In this document: in pieces, positions 51,134-58,314 of the stretch | Layout: each line of letters opens with the position of its first letter | Numbering within the stretch: the stretch's first letter is position 1 | From: JADJVL01 sp039812765 | GTDB taxonomy: Bacteria > Acidobacteriota > Holophagae > Holophagales > Holophagaceae | DNA length: 64,000 nucleotides | Assembly (NCBI GenBank): GCA_039812765.1 | Contig: JBDIBF010000001.1 | Location: 49,748 to 113,747 of the forward strand | Reading direction: 5' to 3' | Notes under the pieces: model-generated | What the model was told of the DNA's origin: nothing | Seen by the model: the letters and a program-made list of their open reading frames with translations, nothing else | Database searches by the model: none | Translations under genes and position numbers: made by a program

Positions 51134-52554
51134 TGGATGCCGCTGGGCTCGGCGAGGTGCTTGGCCAGCTCGCCCACCACGGCCTTGGCGTCGCCGAAGA
51201 GCATGAAGGTCTTGTCGAGGAAGTAGAGCTCGTTGTCGATGCCGGCGAAGCCAGGGTTCTTGCTGCGCTTGATGGCGTAGACGGCCTTGGCCCGGTCGGC
51301 GTCGAGGATGGGCATGCCATAGATGGGGCTGCTCTTGTCCGAGCGGGCCGCGGGGTTCACCACGTCGTTGGCGCCGATGATGAGGGCCACGTCGGCCTGG
51401 GGCATGTCGCCGTTGATCTCGTCCATCTCCACCAGGTCGTCGTAGGGGATCTCCGCCTCGGCGAGGAGCACGTTCATGTGGCCCGGCATGCGGCCGGCCA
51501 CGGGGTGGATGGCGAACTTCACGGTGACGCCCCGCTTCTTCAGCGCATCGTAGAGCTCCCGCACCTTGTGCTGGGCCTGGGCCACCGCCATGCCGTAGCC
51601 CGGCACGATGACCACCAGGCTGGCCTGGGCCATGACCTCGGCGGCGCTGTCCGGGGTGTCGGCCTTGTAGACCTTCGCCTCGCCCCCTGCGGCGGCGGCC
51701 TGGGTCTGGCCGAAGGCGCCGAAGAGCACGTTGGTGAAGGAGCGGTTCATGGCCTTGCACATGATGATGCTGAGGATCAGGCCCGAGCTGCCGTCCAGGG
51801 CGCCGGCGGTGATGAGCAGCTTGTTGTTCAGCACGAAGCCCATGGCCACGGCGCTGAGACCGGCGTAGGCGTTCAGGATCGAGATGACGGTCGGCATGTC
51901 CGCGCCGCCGATGGGCAGGATGAGCATCACGCCGAAGATGAGGGAGAGCGCGATGACGCCGCCGAAGGCCGCGGGAGCCCAGGGCGCCAGCGGATGGAGG
52001 ACCAGGGCCACGCCCAGGCCGAGGGCCGCGACCAGGAGCAGGATGTTCCCCACGTTCTGCCCGGGCCACGTCACCGGGCGCTGGGGGATCCACTTCACTT
52101 CCTGCAGCTTGCCCGCAGCCATGAGGGAGCCCGTGAGGGTCAGGTAGCCCAGGAGCACCTCCGCCAGGAGGGCCGTCATGATGAAGGGCGAGAGGGCCTC
52201 GGCGTTGCCCTGGCCGAAGTAGAGGAAGAACTTCGCGGTGCCCACGAGGCCTGCGGCCAGGCCGCCGAAGGCGTGGGAGATCGCGGTCCGCTGGGGCACG
52301 GCGGTGAGGGGGACCTGGGCCAGGGGGTAGCCGATGGCGGCGCCCAGGCCGAAGGCGCCGAGGATCCACCAGTAGTGGGTGCCGCCGGTGGCGGCCACGC
52401 CGGCCAAGGTGCCCGCCACGGCGAGCAGCATGGCGCCGACGCCGGCGAAGACGCCCTTGCGGGCGCTCTCCGGGCCGCTCATCCACTTCAGGCTGAGGAT
52501 GAAGAGGGCCGTGGAGACCAGGTAGAGGAGCTGGACGAGGGTGGGGGCGCTCAT
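51130..52554 (-). CDS. pntB: NAD(P) transhydrogenase subunit beta
   Basis: PntB forms most of the proton channel and the NADP-binding domain of the proton-translocating transhydrogenase, which makes NADPH using the proton gradient. The 474-aa protein has about nine transmembrane helices (to about residue 270), then domain III with VIVPGYGMAVAQAQHKVREL, IHPVAGRMPGHMNVLLAEA, LIIGANDVVNPAARSD and the final YFLDKTFMLFGDAK. Length is typical (about 460-480). The ATG overlaps the pntAb stop (ATGA) and the stop overlaps the dtd start (TTGA). Confidence 0.97.
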   Translation of the reverse strand: MSAPTLVQLLYLVSTALFILSLKWMSGPESARKGVFAGVGAMLLAVAGTLAGVAATGGTHYWWILGAFGLGAAIGYPLAQVPLTAVPQRTAISHAFGGLAAGLVGTAKFFLYFGQGNAEALSPFIMTALLAEVLLGYLTLTGSLMAAGKLQEVKWIPQRPVTWPGQNVGNILLLVAALGLGVALVLHPLAPWAPAAFGGVIALSLIFGVMLILPIGGADMPTVISILNAYAGLSAVAMGFVLNNKLLITAGALDGSSGLILSIIMCKAMNRSFTNVLFGAFGQTQAAAAGGEAKVYKADTPDSAAEVMAQASLVVIVPGYGMAVAQAQHKVRELYDALKKRGVTVKFAIHPVAGRMPGHMNVLLAEAEIPYDDLVEMDEINGDMPQADVALIIGANDVVNPAARSDKSSPIYGMPILDADRAKAVYAIKRSKNPGFAGIDNELYFLDKTFMLFGDAKAVVGELAKHLAEPSGIH

Positions 52555-52928
52555 TTGGCGCTCCCGGCCTCGGGGCGCTTCTTGAACATCTTCAGCATGC
52601 GGTCGGTGATGAGGAAGCCACTGACGATATTGGTGGTGGAGCAGACGATGGCGGCCAGCCCCAGGGCGGTGATGGCGCCGGGCGACTCGGCCGCGGCGGC
52701 CACGATGATCGCGCCCACCACCGCGATGGCGGAGATGGCGTTGGTGAGGCTCATGAGGGGCGTGTGCAGCAGCCGGGACACCCGCTGGATGACCATGAGG
52801 CCGATGAAGGTGGCCAGCATGAACACGAAGAGGGCGCCCATGAAGTCGAGGTCGCCGTGGCCGGAGGCCGGGCTGGGGGCATGGGGGGGCGGCGGCGCGG
52901 GCGCGGCGGTGGAGGCGTGGGGTTGCAT
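52551..52928 (-). CDS. pntAb: NAD(P) transhydrogenase subunit alpha, part 2 (membrane)
   Basis: The small membrane part of the split alpha subunit, 125 aa. After a 25-residue Pro/Ala/His-rich start come three to four transmembrane helices: LFVFMLATFIGLMVIQRVS, SAIAVVGAIIVAAAAESPG and ALGLAAIVCSTTNIVSGFLITDRMLKMF. The motif TPLMSLTNAISAIAVVGA is the standard marker of this domain. It sits 14 nt after pntAa and overlaps pntB by 4 nt, as in other three-subunit transhydrogenases. Confidence 0.95.
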   Translation of the reverse strand: MQPHASTAAPAPPPPHAPSPASGHGDLDFMGALFVFMLATFIGLMVIQRVSRLLHTPLMSLTNAISAIAVVGAIIVAAAAESPGAITALGLAAIVCSTTNIVSGFLITDRMLKMFKKRPEAGSAK

Positions 52929-52942
52929 GGCGTTCTCCGGGT

Positions 52943-54097
52943 TCACGCGGTGCGGGCGGCGAGGGCCTTCCGGGTGGGGCCGTGGACCACGGCGCCGTCC
53001 CGGGTGATCACGCAGCCCTTGAGGATGTCGTCCTCCCAGTCGAGCCTGAAGGCCTTGGCCTCCTTGTCCCAGAAGGTCGTCACGAAGTTGAGGAGGTTTC
53101 GCGCGAAGAGCTGGCTGGCGTGGAAGGGCAGGGCGCTGGGCAGGTTGGTGGGGGCGAGGATGGTGACGCCGCCGTGCTCCACCGTTCCGCCCACCTTCGA
53201 CAGCGTGCAGTTGCCGCCACCGTCGGCGCCGAGGTCCACGATCACCGAGCCGGGCTTCATGGTGGCCACGATGGCCTCGTCCAGGAGCTTGGGCGCCACC
53301 ACCCCGCCGATGAGGGCCGTGGTGATGACCACGTCCACAGTGGCGCAGTGGTCGGCGAGCATCTTCGCCTGGCGGGCCTTGTCCTCCGCCGAGAGTTCCC
53401 CGGCATAGCCGCCGCCGACGCTGGCCTGCACCTCGATGCCCACGTACTTGGCGCCCACGGACTCGATCTGCTCCTTCACCTCGGGCCGCACGTCGGTGGC
53501 GGTGACGCTGGCCCCGAGACGGCGGGCGGTGGCGATGGCCTGGAGGCCCGCCACCCCGGCGCCGATGACGAAGACCTTGGCCTGGAGGGTGTTCCCGGCG
53601 GCGGTCATGAACATGGGGAAGTACTTGGGCAGGGCCAGGGCGCCGAGCAGGACGCCGCGGTAGCCGGTGATGTTGGCCTGGCTGGACAGGGTGTCCATGG
53701 CCTGGGCCCGGGTGGTGCGGGGGATGCAGTCGGTGGAGAAGGCGGTGACCTTCCGCGCCGCGAGCTTCTCCACGGCCTCGAGGTTGCGGGTGGGGAAGAT
53801 GGATCCGAGGAAGCGCGAACCCTCGGGGAGGAGGTCCGCCTCGTGGCGTCCGTCCAACCGCAGCCCGGGCGCGTTCACCTTGAGCACGAGGCCGGCCCCC
53901 GCGAAGAGCGCCTCGCCGCCTTCCATCACCGAGGCCCCGGCCTCCCGGTACGCGGCATCGGGGTAGTGGGCTCCCGCGCCGGCGCCGGCTTCGAGCGCGA
54001 CCTCGAATCCTGCCTGCACGAGCTTCCGGGTCGAGGCGGGGTCCAGAGCGACGCGGCGCTCCTGGTCCCGGACTTCCTTGGGTACGGCGATCTTCAT
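52943..54097 (-). CDS. pntAa: NAD(P) transhydrogenase subunit alpha, part 1 (NAD-binding)
   Basis: The soluble NAD(H)-binding part of the split alpha subunit, 384 aa. It begins MKIAVPKEVRDQERRVALDPAS like alanine dehydrogenase, to which it is related, and is told apart by TRAQAMDTLSSQANITGYRGVL and the domain order. The dinucleotide fold is VFVIGAGVAGLQAIATARRLGASVTATDVRP. The mobile loop region GGYAGELSAEDKARQAKML matches transhydrogenases. It is first in the pntAa-pntAb-pntB-dtd operon. Confidence 0.96.
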   Translation of the reverse strand: MKIAVPKEVRDQERRVALDPASTRKLVQAGFEVALEAGAGAGAHYPDAAYREAGASVMEGGEALFAGAGLVLKVNAPGLRLDGRHEADLLPEGSRFLGSIFPTRNLEAVEKLAARKVTAFSTDCIPRTTRAQAMDTLSSQANITGYRGVLLGALALPKYFPMFMTAAGNTLQAKVFVIGAGVAGLQAIATARRLGASVTATDVRPEVKEQIESVGAKYVGIEVQASVGGGYAGELSAEDKARQAKMLADHCATVDVVITTALIGGVVAPKLLDEAIVATMKPGSVIVDLGADGGGNCTLSKVGGTVEHGGVTILAPTNLPSALPFHASQLFARNLLNFVTTFWDKEAKAFRLDWEDDILKGCVITRDGAVVHGPTRKALAARTA

Positions 54098-54163
54098 CGG
54101 GGCCTCGCGGGCGTGTGGGATGGATGTTCCACGATACCAACCCCGGGGCGCGAGGTCCCGGGC

Positions 54164-55375
54164 CTAGGCGGGAGGCGCCGAGGCGGATGCTGGAACGGGC
54201 TGCGCGCGACGGGCCACGAGGCGACGGAACAGGAAGGGGTTCAGGGCGATGGAGACCATGGCGCCGGCAAGGATGAGCTGCTGCCCTTCCGCCGGCAGCA
54301 GCGCGGTGCGGGTGCCCAGGGCCGCGAGGATGAAGGAGAACTCGCCGATTTGGGCGAGGCTCACGGACACCGTGAGGGCCGTCTCGGCCCCGCGGCGCAT
54401 CAAGCGCACCAGAAGGAAGGCGGCGAGGGACTTCCCGACCACGATGATGGCTGTGGTGAGGAGGACGGCCGCCGGCCGCCGGACCAGCACCGCTGGGTCG
54501 AAGAGCATCCCGACGGAGATGAAGAAGAGCACTGTGAAGATGTCCTGCAGGGGCTGGATGTCGTGGCGGATGCGGTGGCTGATGGACTGCCCGTTGAGGA
54601 GGATTCCCGCCAGGAAGGCGCCCAGGGCGTAGCTCACCTGGAACCAGGAGGCCGCGAGGTAGGCGAAGCCCACGGAGACGGAGACCAGGGCGAGGGTGAA
54701 GAGCTCCCGGGAATCCGCCCGCACCACCTGGTGGAGCAGCCACCGCACACCGCGGGTCCCGGCGAAGAGGATGAGGCCCACCAGGAGGGACATCTTCAGC
54801 ACCAGCCAGCCGAGGGCCAGCAGGGCCTCCCGCCACGGGAAGCCGGATCCTGTGCCGTGGATCCGGCTCAGGGTGGGCAGGATCAGCAGCACCGCCACGC
54901 AGACCAGGTCCTCCACCAGGAGCCAGCCGATGGCGACGTGGCCGTCCGGATGGTCCTCCAGCCCGTGGTCCCCCAGGCAACGGAGGAGCACCACGGTGCT
55001 CGCGCAGGAAAGGCAGAGCCCGAAGATGAGCCCCGCGCCTAGGGACCAGCCCCAGGCCCGGCTCATCCAGAGTCCGAGGAGCGTGGCCACCAGGATCTGC
55101 AGCAGGGCCCCGGGCACCGCGATGCGCCAGACCCGCCGCAGGTCCTTCAGGGAGAAGTGGAGCCCCACCCCAAACATCAACAGCATGATCCCGATCTCCG
55201 CGAGTTCCGCGGCAATGGCCGCGTCCGCCACGAAGCCCGGGGTGTGGGGGCCGACCGCCATGCCCGCCAGCAGGTAGGCGATGAGGACGGGGACCCGGAA
55301 CCGCGCCAGGGCCAAGCCCACGAGGAAGGCCGCGAGGATCCCGAGGGCCAGGGTGGGGATGACGGCGTGGCCCAT
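54164..55375 (-). CDS. Kef-type cation:proton antiporter (CPA2 family)
   Basis: A 403-aa protein with about twelve transmembrane helices, of the monovalent cation:proton antiporter-2 family. Recognisable are VPVLIAYLLAGMAVGPHTPG, EIGIMLLMFGVGLHFSLKDL, GLCLSCASTVVLLRCLGD, the ion-site region YALGAFLAGILLNGQS and VLFFISVGMLFDP, and SLAQIGEFSFILAALG. The C-terminal TrkA-N nucleotide-binding domain of KefB/KefC is absent, so gating differs from glutathione-controlled Kef channels. I chose the ATG for MGHAVIPTLAL; an upstream ATG would add 67 residues of non-membrane, Pro/Arg-rich sequence and reach the tRNA-Met terminator, which I think unlikely. Confidence 0.88.
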   Translation of the reverse strand: MGHAVIPTLALGILAAFLVGLALARFRVPVLIAYLLAGMAVGPHTPGFVADAAIAAELAEIGIMLLMFGVGLHFSLKDLRRVWRIAVPGALLQILVATLLGLWMSRAWGWSLGAGLIFGLCLSCASTVVLLRCLGDHGLEDHPDGHVAIGWLLVEDLVCVAVLLILPTLSRIHGTGSGFPWREALLALGWLVLKMSLLVGLILFAGTRGVRWLLHQVVRADSRELFTLALVSVSVGFAYLAASWFQVSYALGAFLAGILLNGQSISHRIRHDIQPLQDIFTVLFFISVGMLFDPAVLVRRPAAVLLTTAIIVVGKSLAAFLLVRLMRRGAETALTVSVSLAQIGEFSFILAALGTRTALLPAEGQQLILAGAMVSIALNPFLFRRLVARRAQPVPASASAPPA

Positions 55376-55574
55376 GGCGTCCCTCAGGGCCGGGTCTTCG
55401 CGTGCATCGGGCTCGGAACCGGGCGGTTCCGCCGCAGGAGCGGTGTCGGGCCGGGGACGGAGGCCATTCGGATTGCCATCCTTCACCCTAGCATCGGCGC
55501 CCGGCCGGGACCGCTGCCGGCCCGCGGACCCATCTCGACCTCCGAGCCCTTCTCCCGGTTTCAGAAGGATGGCC

Positions 55575-55599
55575 AAACGGCCGGGACGCGCCCGGCCGT
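55575..55599 (-). terminator. Terminator-like hairpin after tRNA-Met
   Basis: ACGGCCGGG (55577-55585) pairs with CCCGGCCGT (55591-55599) around a 5-nt loop; on the minus strand TTT follows the stem. It lies 8 nt past the tRNA 3' end. Confidence 0.65.
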
Positions 55600-55607
55600 A
55601 CAGTTGG

Positions 55608-55684
55608 TGGTGGCTGGAGACGGACTCGAACCGTCGACCTAGGGATTATGAGACCCTCGCTCTAACCACCTGAGCTACCCAGCC
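55608..55684 (-). tRNA. tRNA-Met (CAT), elongator type
   Basis: On the minus strand acceptor GGCTGGG pairs with TCCAGCC (one G-T), D stem GCTC/GAGC, anticodon stem AGGGT/TCCCT region with loop CTCATAA (anticodon CAT), T arm GACGG/CCGTC with TTCGAGT, and encoded CCA. The 5' G-C pair and overall form match elongator tRNA-Met rather than initiator, which has an unpaired first base and GGG/CCC in the anticodon stem. Confidence 0.9.
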
Positions 55685-55744
55685 GGAACGACCAGTGTAG
55701 CGCGGGCGCGGAGGCCCGTCCACACGGGGTCTCCGGGGCGGCGG

Positions 55745-56395
55745 CTACTTCTTGGCCGCGGGTTTGGAGGACGCCTTGGGGGCTTTCGGCGAGGCCTTCG
55801 CCTTCGTGGCGGGAGCCCCGACCTCGGCGGCTGAGGTGATCACCACCGGCGTGCGCGGAACATCCTGCATGCCATTCGGCGCCGGGCCGGTGGGGACGTT
55901 GCGGATCTTGTCCACGGTCTCCATGCCTTCGACCACCCGCCCGAAAACGCAATAGCCCCAGCCCCGGACGTCCTTGGAACGGTGGTCGAGCATGGCGTTG
56001 TCCGTGACGTTGATGAAGAACTGGGCGGAGGCGCTGTGGGGGTCCATGGTCCGCGCCATGGCCAGGGTGCCCCGGGTGTTCTTGAGGCCCTTGGCGAGGG
56101 CGATGTCCGCCTCGTTCTCCACGGTCTCCTTCGCGGGCTTCTCGGAGAGGTCCTTCAGGTGGCCGCCGCCCTGGATCATGAAGGTGGGGATGACCCGGTG
56201 GAAGGTGGTGTCCTTGTAGTGCCCCGCACGGACGTACTTCAGGAAGTTGGCCACGGTCTTGGGCGCGGCCTCGGGCTCCAGTTCGACGGTGAAGGCCCCG
56301 AGGGTGGTGGTGAACTTCACCCGCGGCTTCTTGGCCTGGGTCGGGCCGCCCGCCAGGGGCAGGGTGAGGCAGAGGGCGAGAAGGGACTTGAGCAT
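55745..56395 (-). CDS. Secreted cyclophilin-type peptidyl-prolyl isomerase
   Basis: A 216-aa prolyl isomerase. A signal peptide (about 1-21, LKSLLALCLTLPLAGGPTQA) sends it to the periplasm. The cyclophilin core has FTTTLGAFTVELEPEAAPKTVANFLKYV, the active-site FHRVIPTFMIQGGG with catalytic Arg, GTLAMARTMDPHSASAQFFINVTDN and GYCVFGRVVEGMETVDKI. The C-terminus is a 30-residue Lys/Ala/Pro tail. I start at the ATG that begins the signal peptide (a longer frame adds 11 residues). It lies between two tRNA genes on opposite strands. Confidence 0.94.
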   Translation of the reverse strand: MLKSLLALCLTLPLAGGPTQAKKPRVKFTTTLGAFTVELEPEAAPKTVANFLKYVRAGHYKDTTFHRVIPTFMIQGGGHLKDLSEKPAKETVENEADIALAKGLKNTRGTLAMARTMDPHSASAQFFINVTDNAMLDHRSKDVRGWGYCVFGRVVEGMETVDKIRNVPTGPAPNGMQDVPRTPVVITSAAEVGAPATKAKASPKAPKASSKPAAKK

Positions 56396-56481
56396 GGGGG
56401 CTTCCTCGGTGAACCCCCATCTTGCCACGAGTGCAAACCAAGTCCTGGCGCGACTTATCCGGAAGCCGTTAAACTGGTCCC

Positions 56482-56557
56482 GGCCCCATAGCTCAGCGGT
56501 CAGAGCTGGCGGCTCATAACCGCTTGGTCCTCGGTTCGAATCCGAGTGGGGCCACCA
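56482..56557 (+). tRNA. tRNA-Ile2 (CAT, lysidine-modified)
   Basis: Acceptor GGCCCCA pairs with TGGGGCC, D stem GCTC/GAGC, anticodon stem GGCGG/CCGCT region with loop CTCATAA (CAT), T arm CTCGG/CCGAG with TTCGAAT, and encoded CCA. It is a CAT tRNA distinct from the one at 55608. The GGCCCC acceptor and GGCGG-CTCATAA-CCGCT arm closely resemble E. coli ileX/ileY, so C34 is expected to be converted to lysidine by TilS to read AUA. Confidence 0.88.
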
Positions 56558-56576
56558 GCACCCGGCCTTCGGGTGC
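56558..56576 (+). terminator. Hairpin directly after tRNA-Ile2
   Basis: GCACCCG (56558-56564) pairs with CGGGTGC (56570-56576) around GCCTT, immediately after the CCA end. No T-run follows, so termination is uncertain; it may aid 3' processing. Confidence 0.5.
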
Positions 56577-56639
56577 CCGGGCCCCGTGCCTCGGGGGGAG
56601 CGCGACGACCCGACGGGAACCGCGGACTCAGTCCTCCGG

Positions 56640-57257
56640 CTAGGTGCGACCCGAGGCGGCGAACCGGAGGAGTCCGGTGAGCCGTTTGGCCATCTCCCGG
56701 TTCGAGCCGGCCTCCAGCAGGAACTGCAGTTCCGGGTGCGGAAGGTCCAGGGTGGCGGCGAGCCGGGGGACCAGGGGAAGTGAAAGTTGAGGCATCTCCT
56801 CTATTTCTTTGAAAAGCATTCCAAGATTCAACGAGGTTGCATAATTCCGGAGCGCCTGGTGGAGGGCGCTCCGCTCCTCCAGGGTCCAATCCCCATCCGC
56901 CCTGGACAGAGGTTCCCAGCGGGTCTCACGGTAGGGCCGGCCGGAATTCACCTCCCGGATGCGCACGGCCTCCGCGCCTTCGACCAGAAGGTTGTAGCGG
57001 CCGTCCGGGAGCCGCTCGTGGGCGAGGACGTCCACGCGGGTTCCCACCGGGTGCACCCCGGCCTCCGGGGGAACGAGGTCGGTGTCCGTCTCCAGCGCCG
57101 ACCGGACGAGGATGAATCCCGAACCGTCGGCCAGCACGTCCTGCGCCATGGCCCGGTAGCGGGGTTCGAAGAGGTGGAGACCAAGGCGCAGCCCGGGAAG
57201 GAGCACGACCCGGGGCAGGGGAAAGAGGGGGAGGAGGCCTGCTAGCATGGCGTTCAT
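56640..57257 (-). CDS. LON N-terminal-domain protein (peptidase S16-like, non-proteolytic)
   Basis: A 205-aa protein made only of the LON substrate-binding (N-terminal) domain; it lacks the AAA+ and protease parts of Lon. It begins LLPLFPLPRVVLLPGLRLGLHLFEPRYRAM, the hallmark of this domain, followed by strands with FILVRSALETD and VGTRVDVLAHERLPDGRYNLLVEGAEAVRI, then a helical half. Such stand-alone proteins are common but have no established function. The part coding SLNLGMLFKEIEEMPQ has an AT-rich patch (about 56790-56850) out of character with the region. It is divergent from kdsD. Confidence 0.9.
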   Translation of the reverse strand: MNAMLAGLLPLFPLPRVVLLPGLRLGLHLFEPRYRAMAQDVLADGSGFILVRSALETDTDLVPPEAGVHPVGTRVDVLAHERLPDGRYNLLVEGAEAVRIREVNSGRPYRETRWEPLSRADGDWTLEERSALHQALRNYATSLNLGMLFKEIEEMPQLSLPLVPRLAATLDLPHPELQFLLEAGSNREMAKRLTGLLRFAASGRT

Positions 57258-57282
57258 AGGCTAATCCAAGGAGGGTCAAGGG

Positions 57283-58266
57283 GTGGACGCGGATCCTGGA
57301 AATCAGATCCGGACGGCGGGGACCGGAGTCCTCCGGGCCGCCCTCACCGCGGTGGACGCCCTGCTGGGCGGGTGGGATCCCGGCGCGGTGGAGGCATGGA
57401 CGGAGATAGTGATGTCCCGGCCGGGCCGCCTGGTGCTCTCCGGGATGGGCAAGTCAGGCCTGGTGGCCCAGAAGATCTCCGCGACCCTGGCCTCCACCGG
57501 GACCCCGAGCTTCTTCCTGCACCCGGCCGAGGCGCTGCACGGGGATCTGGGAATGGTGACCCGCGAGGATTGCATCCTGCTGCTTTCCAACAGCGGCGAG
57601 AGCGAGGAGGTGGTCCGTCTCCTTCCCAGCCTCGCACGGCTGGGCCTGCCCATGGCAGCCATCACCGGACGCCGGGACAGCACCCTCGGCCGCTCGGTCT
57701 CCTACGCGTTCAGCTACAGCCTGCCGGAGGGGGAGGGCTGCCCCCTGGACCTGGCGCCCATGGCGAGCACCACCCTCCAGCTCGTGTGGGGAGACCTGCT
57801 CTCCGCGAGCCTGATGGCCCGTCGAGGGTTCAGCCGGGAGCGCTTCGCGGAATTTCATCCCGGTGGAAGTCTTGGCAACAAATTATTGAAAGTTAAAGAT
57901 TTGATGCATTCCGACTTCCCGTCGGTCGCCCCCTCCGCCACCCTCGTGGAGGTCCTGGGGGCCATGACCCGGGGGAGGCTGGGGATGACCGCGGTCCTGG
58001 AGGGGGAGGAACTGCTCGGCGTGGTGAGCGACGGGGATGTCCGACGCGCCCTGGAGCGGGCCCAGGAGACGGGAGGGAATCCCCTCGCGTTCCGGGCCGA
58101 TGGTCTGATGGGGCGGAGCCCGAAGGTCATTGATCCCCAGAGCCTGGCCGTGGAGGCCGCAGCCCGCTTCGAGGCCCAGAAGATCACCTTCCTGGTGGTC
58201 ACCGAAGGGCGCAAACCTTTGGGCGTCCTTCACATCCATGATCTGCTGAGCGCGAAGGTGCTCTAG
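57283..58266 (+). CDS. kdsD: Arabinose-5-phosphate isomerase (KpsF/GutQ/KdsD family)
   Basis: KdsD turns ribulose-5-phosphate into arabinose-5-phosphate, the first step to Kdo. The 327-aa sequence has the SIS domain with LVLSGMGKSGLVAQKISATLASTGTPSFFLHPAEALHGDLG and LLLSNSGESEEVVRLL, then MASTTLQLVWGDLLSASLM and FHPGGSLGNKLLKVKDLM, and two CBS domains (about 205-325). GTG start with AAGGAGG eight bases upstream. The codons for GNKLLKVKDLMH are unusually AT-rich. It is followed by the lptFG fusion after a 48-bp AT-rich spacer. Confidence 0.95.
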   Translation: MDADPGNQIRTAGTGVLRAALTAVDALLGGWDPGAVEAWTEIVMSRPGRLVLSGMGKSGLVAQKISATLASTGTPSFFLHPAEALHGDLGMVTREDCILLLSNSGESEEVVRLLPSLARLGLPMAAITGRRDSTLGRSVSYAFSYSLPEGEGCPLDLAPMASTTLQLVWGDLLSASLMARRGFSRERFAEFHPGGSLGNKLLKVKDLMHSDFPSVAPSATLVEVLGAMTRGRLGMTAVLEGEELLGVVSDGDVRRALERAQETGGNPLAFRADGLMGRSPKVIDPQSLAVEAAARFEAQKITFLVVTEGRKPLGVLHIHDLLSAKVL

Positions 58267-58314
58267 TGGGGATGGAATTTTGGGTTACATAATATACATT
58301 ATCGAAACTCATCC
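58267..58314 (+). promoter_or_regulatory. AT-rich spacer with possible promoter ahead of lptFG
   Basis: In a 70% GC setting this 48-bp gap is about 60-65% A+T. It contains the near-palindrome ATAATATACATTAT, which offers a -10-like TATACAT, about 17-20 bp before the ATG. No clear Shine-Dalgarno is present. A local promoter or a regulator site is possible. Confidence 0.35.

Noticed and set aside
55376..55576. A 67-residue N-terminal extension of the Kef-type antiporter
   Set aside because: The added sequence is Pro/Arg/Gly-rich with no membrane or domain pattern and would start next to the tRNA-Met terminator; the inner ATG fits the family start.
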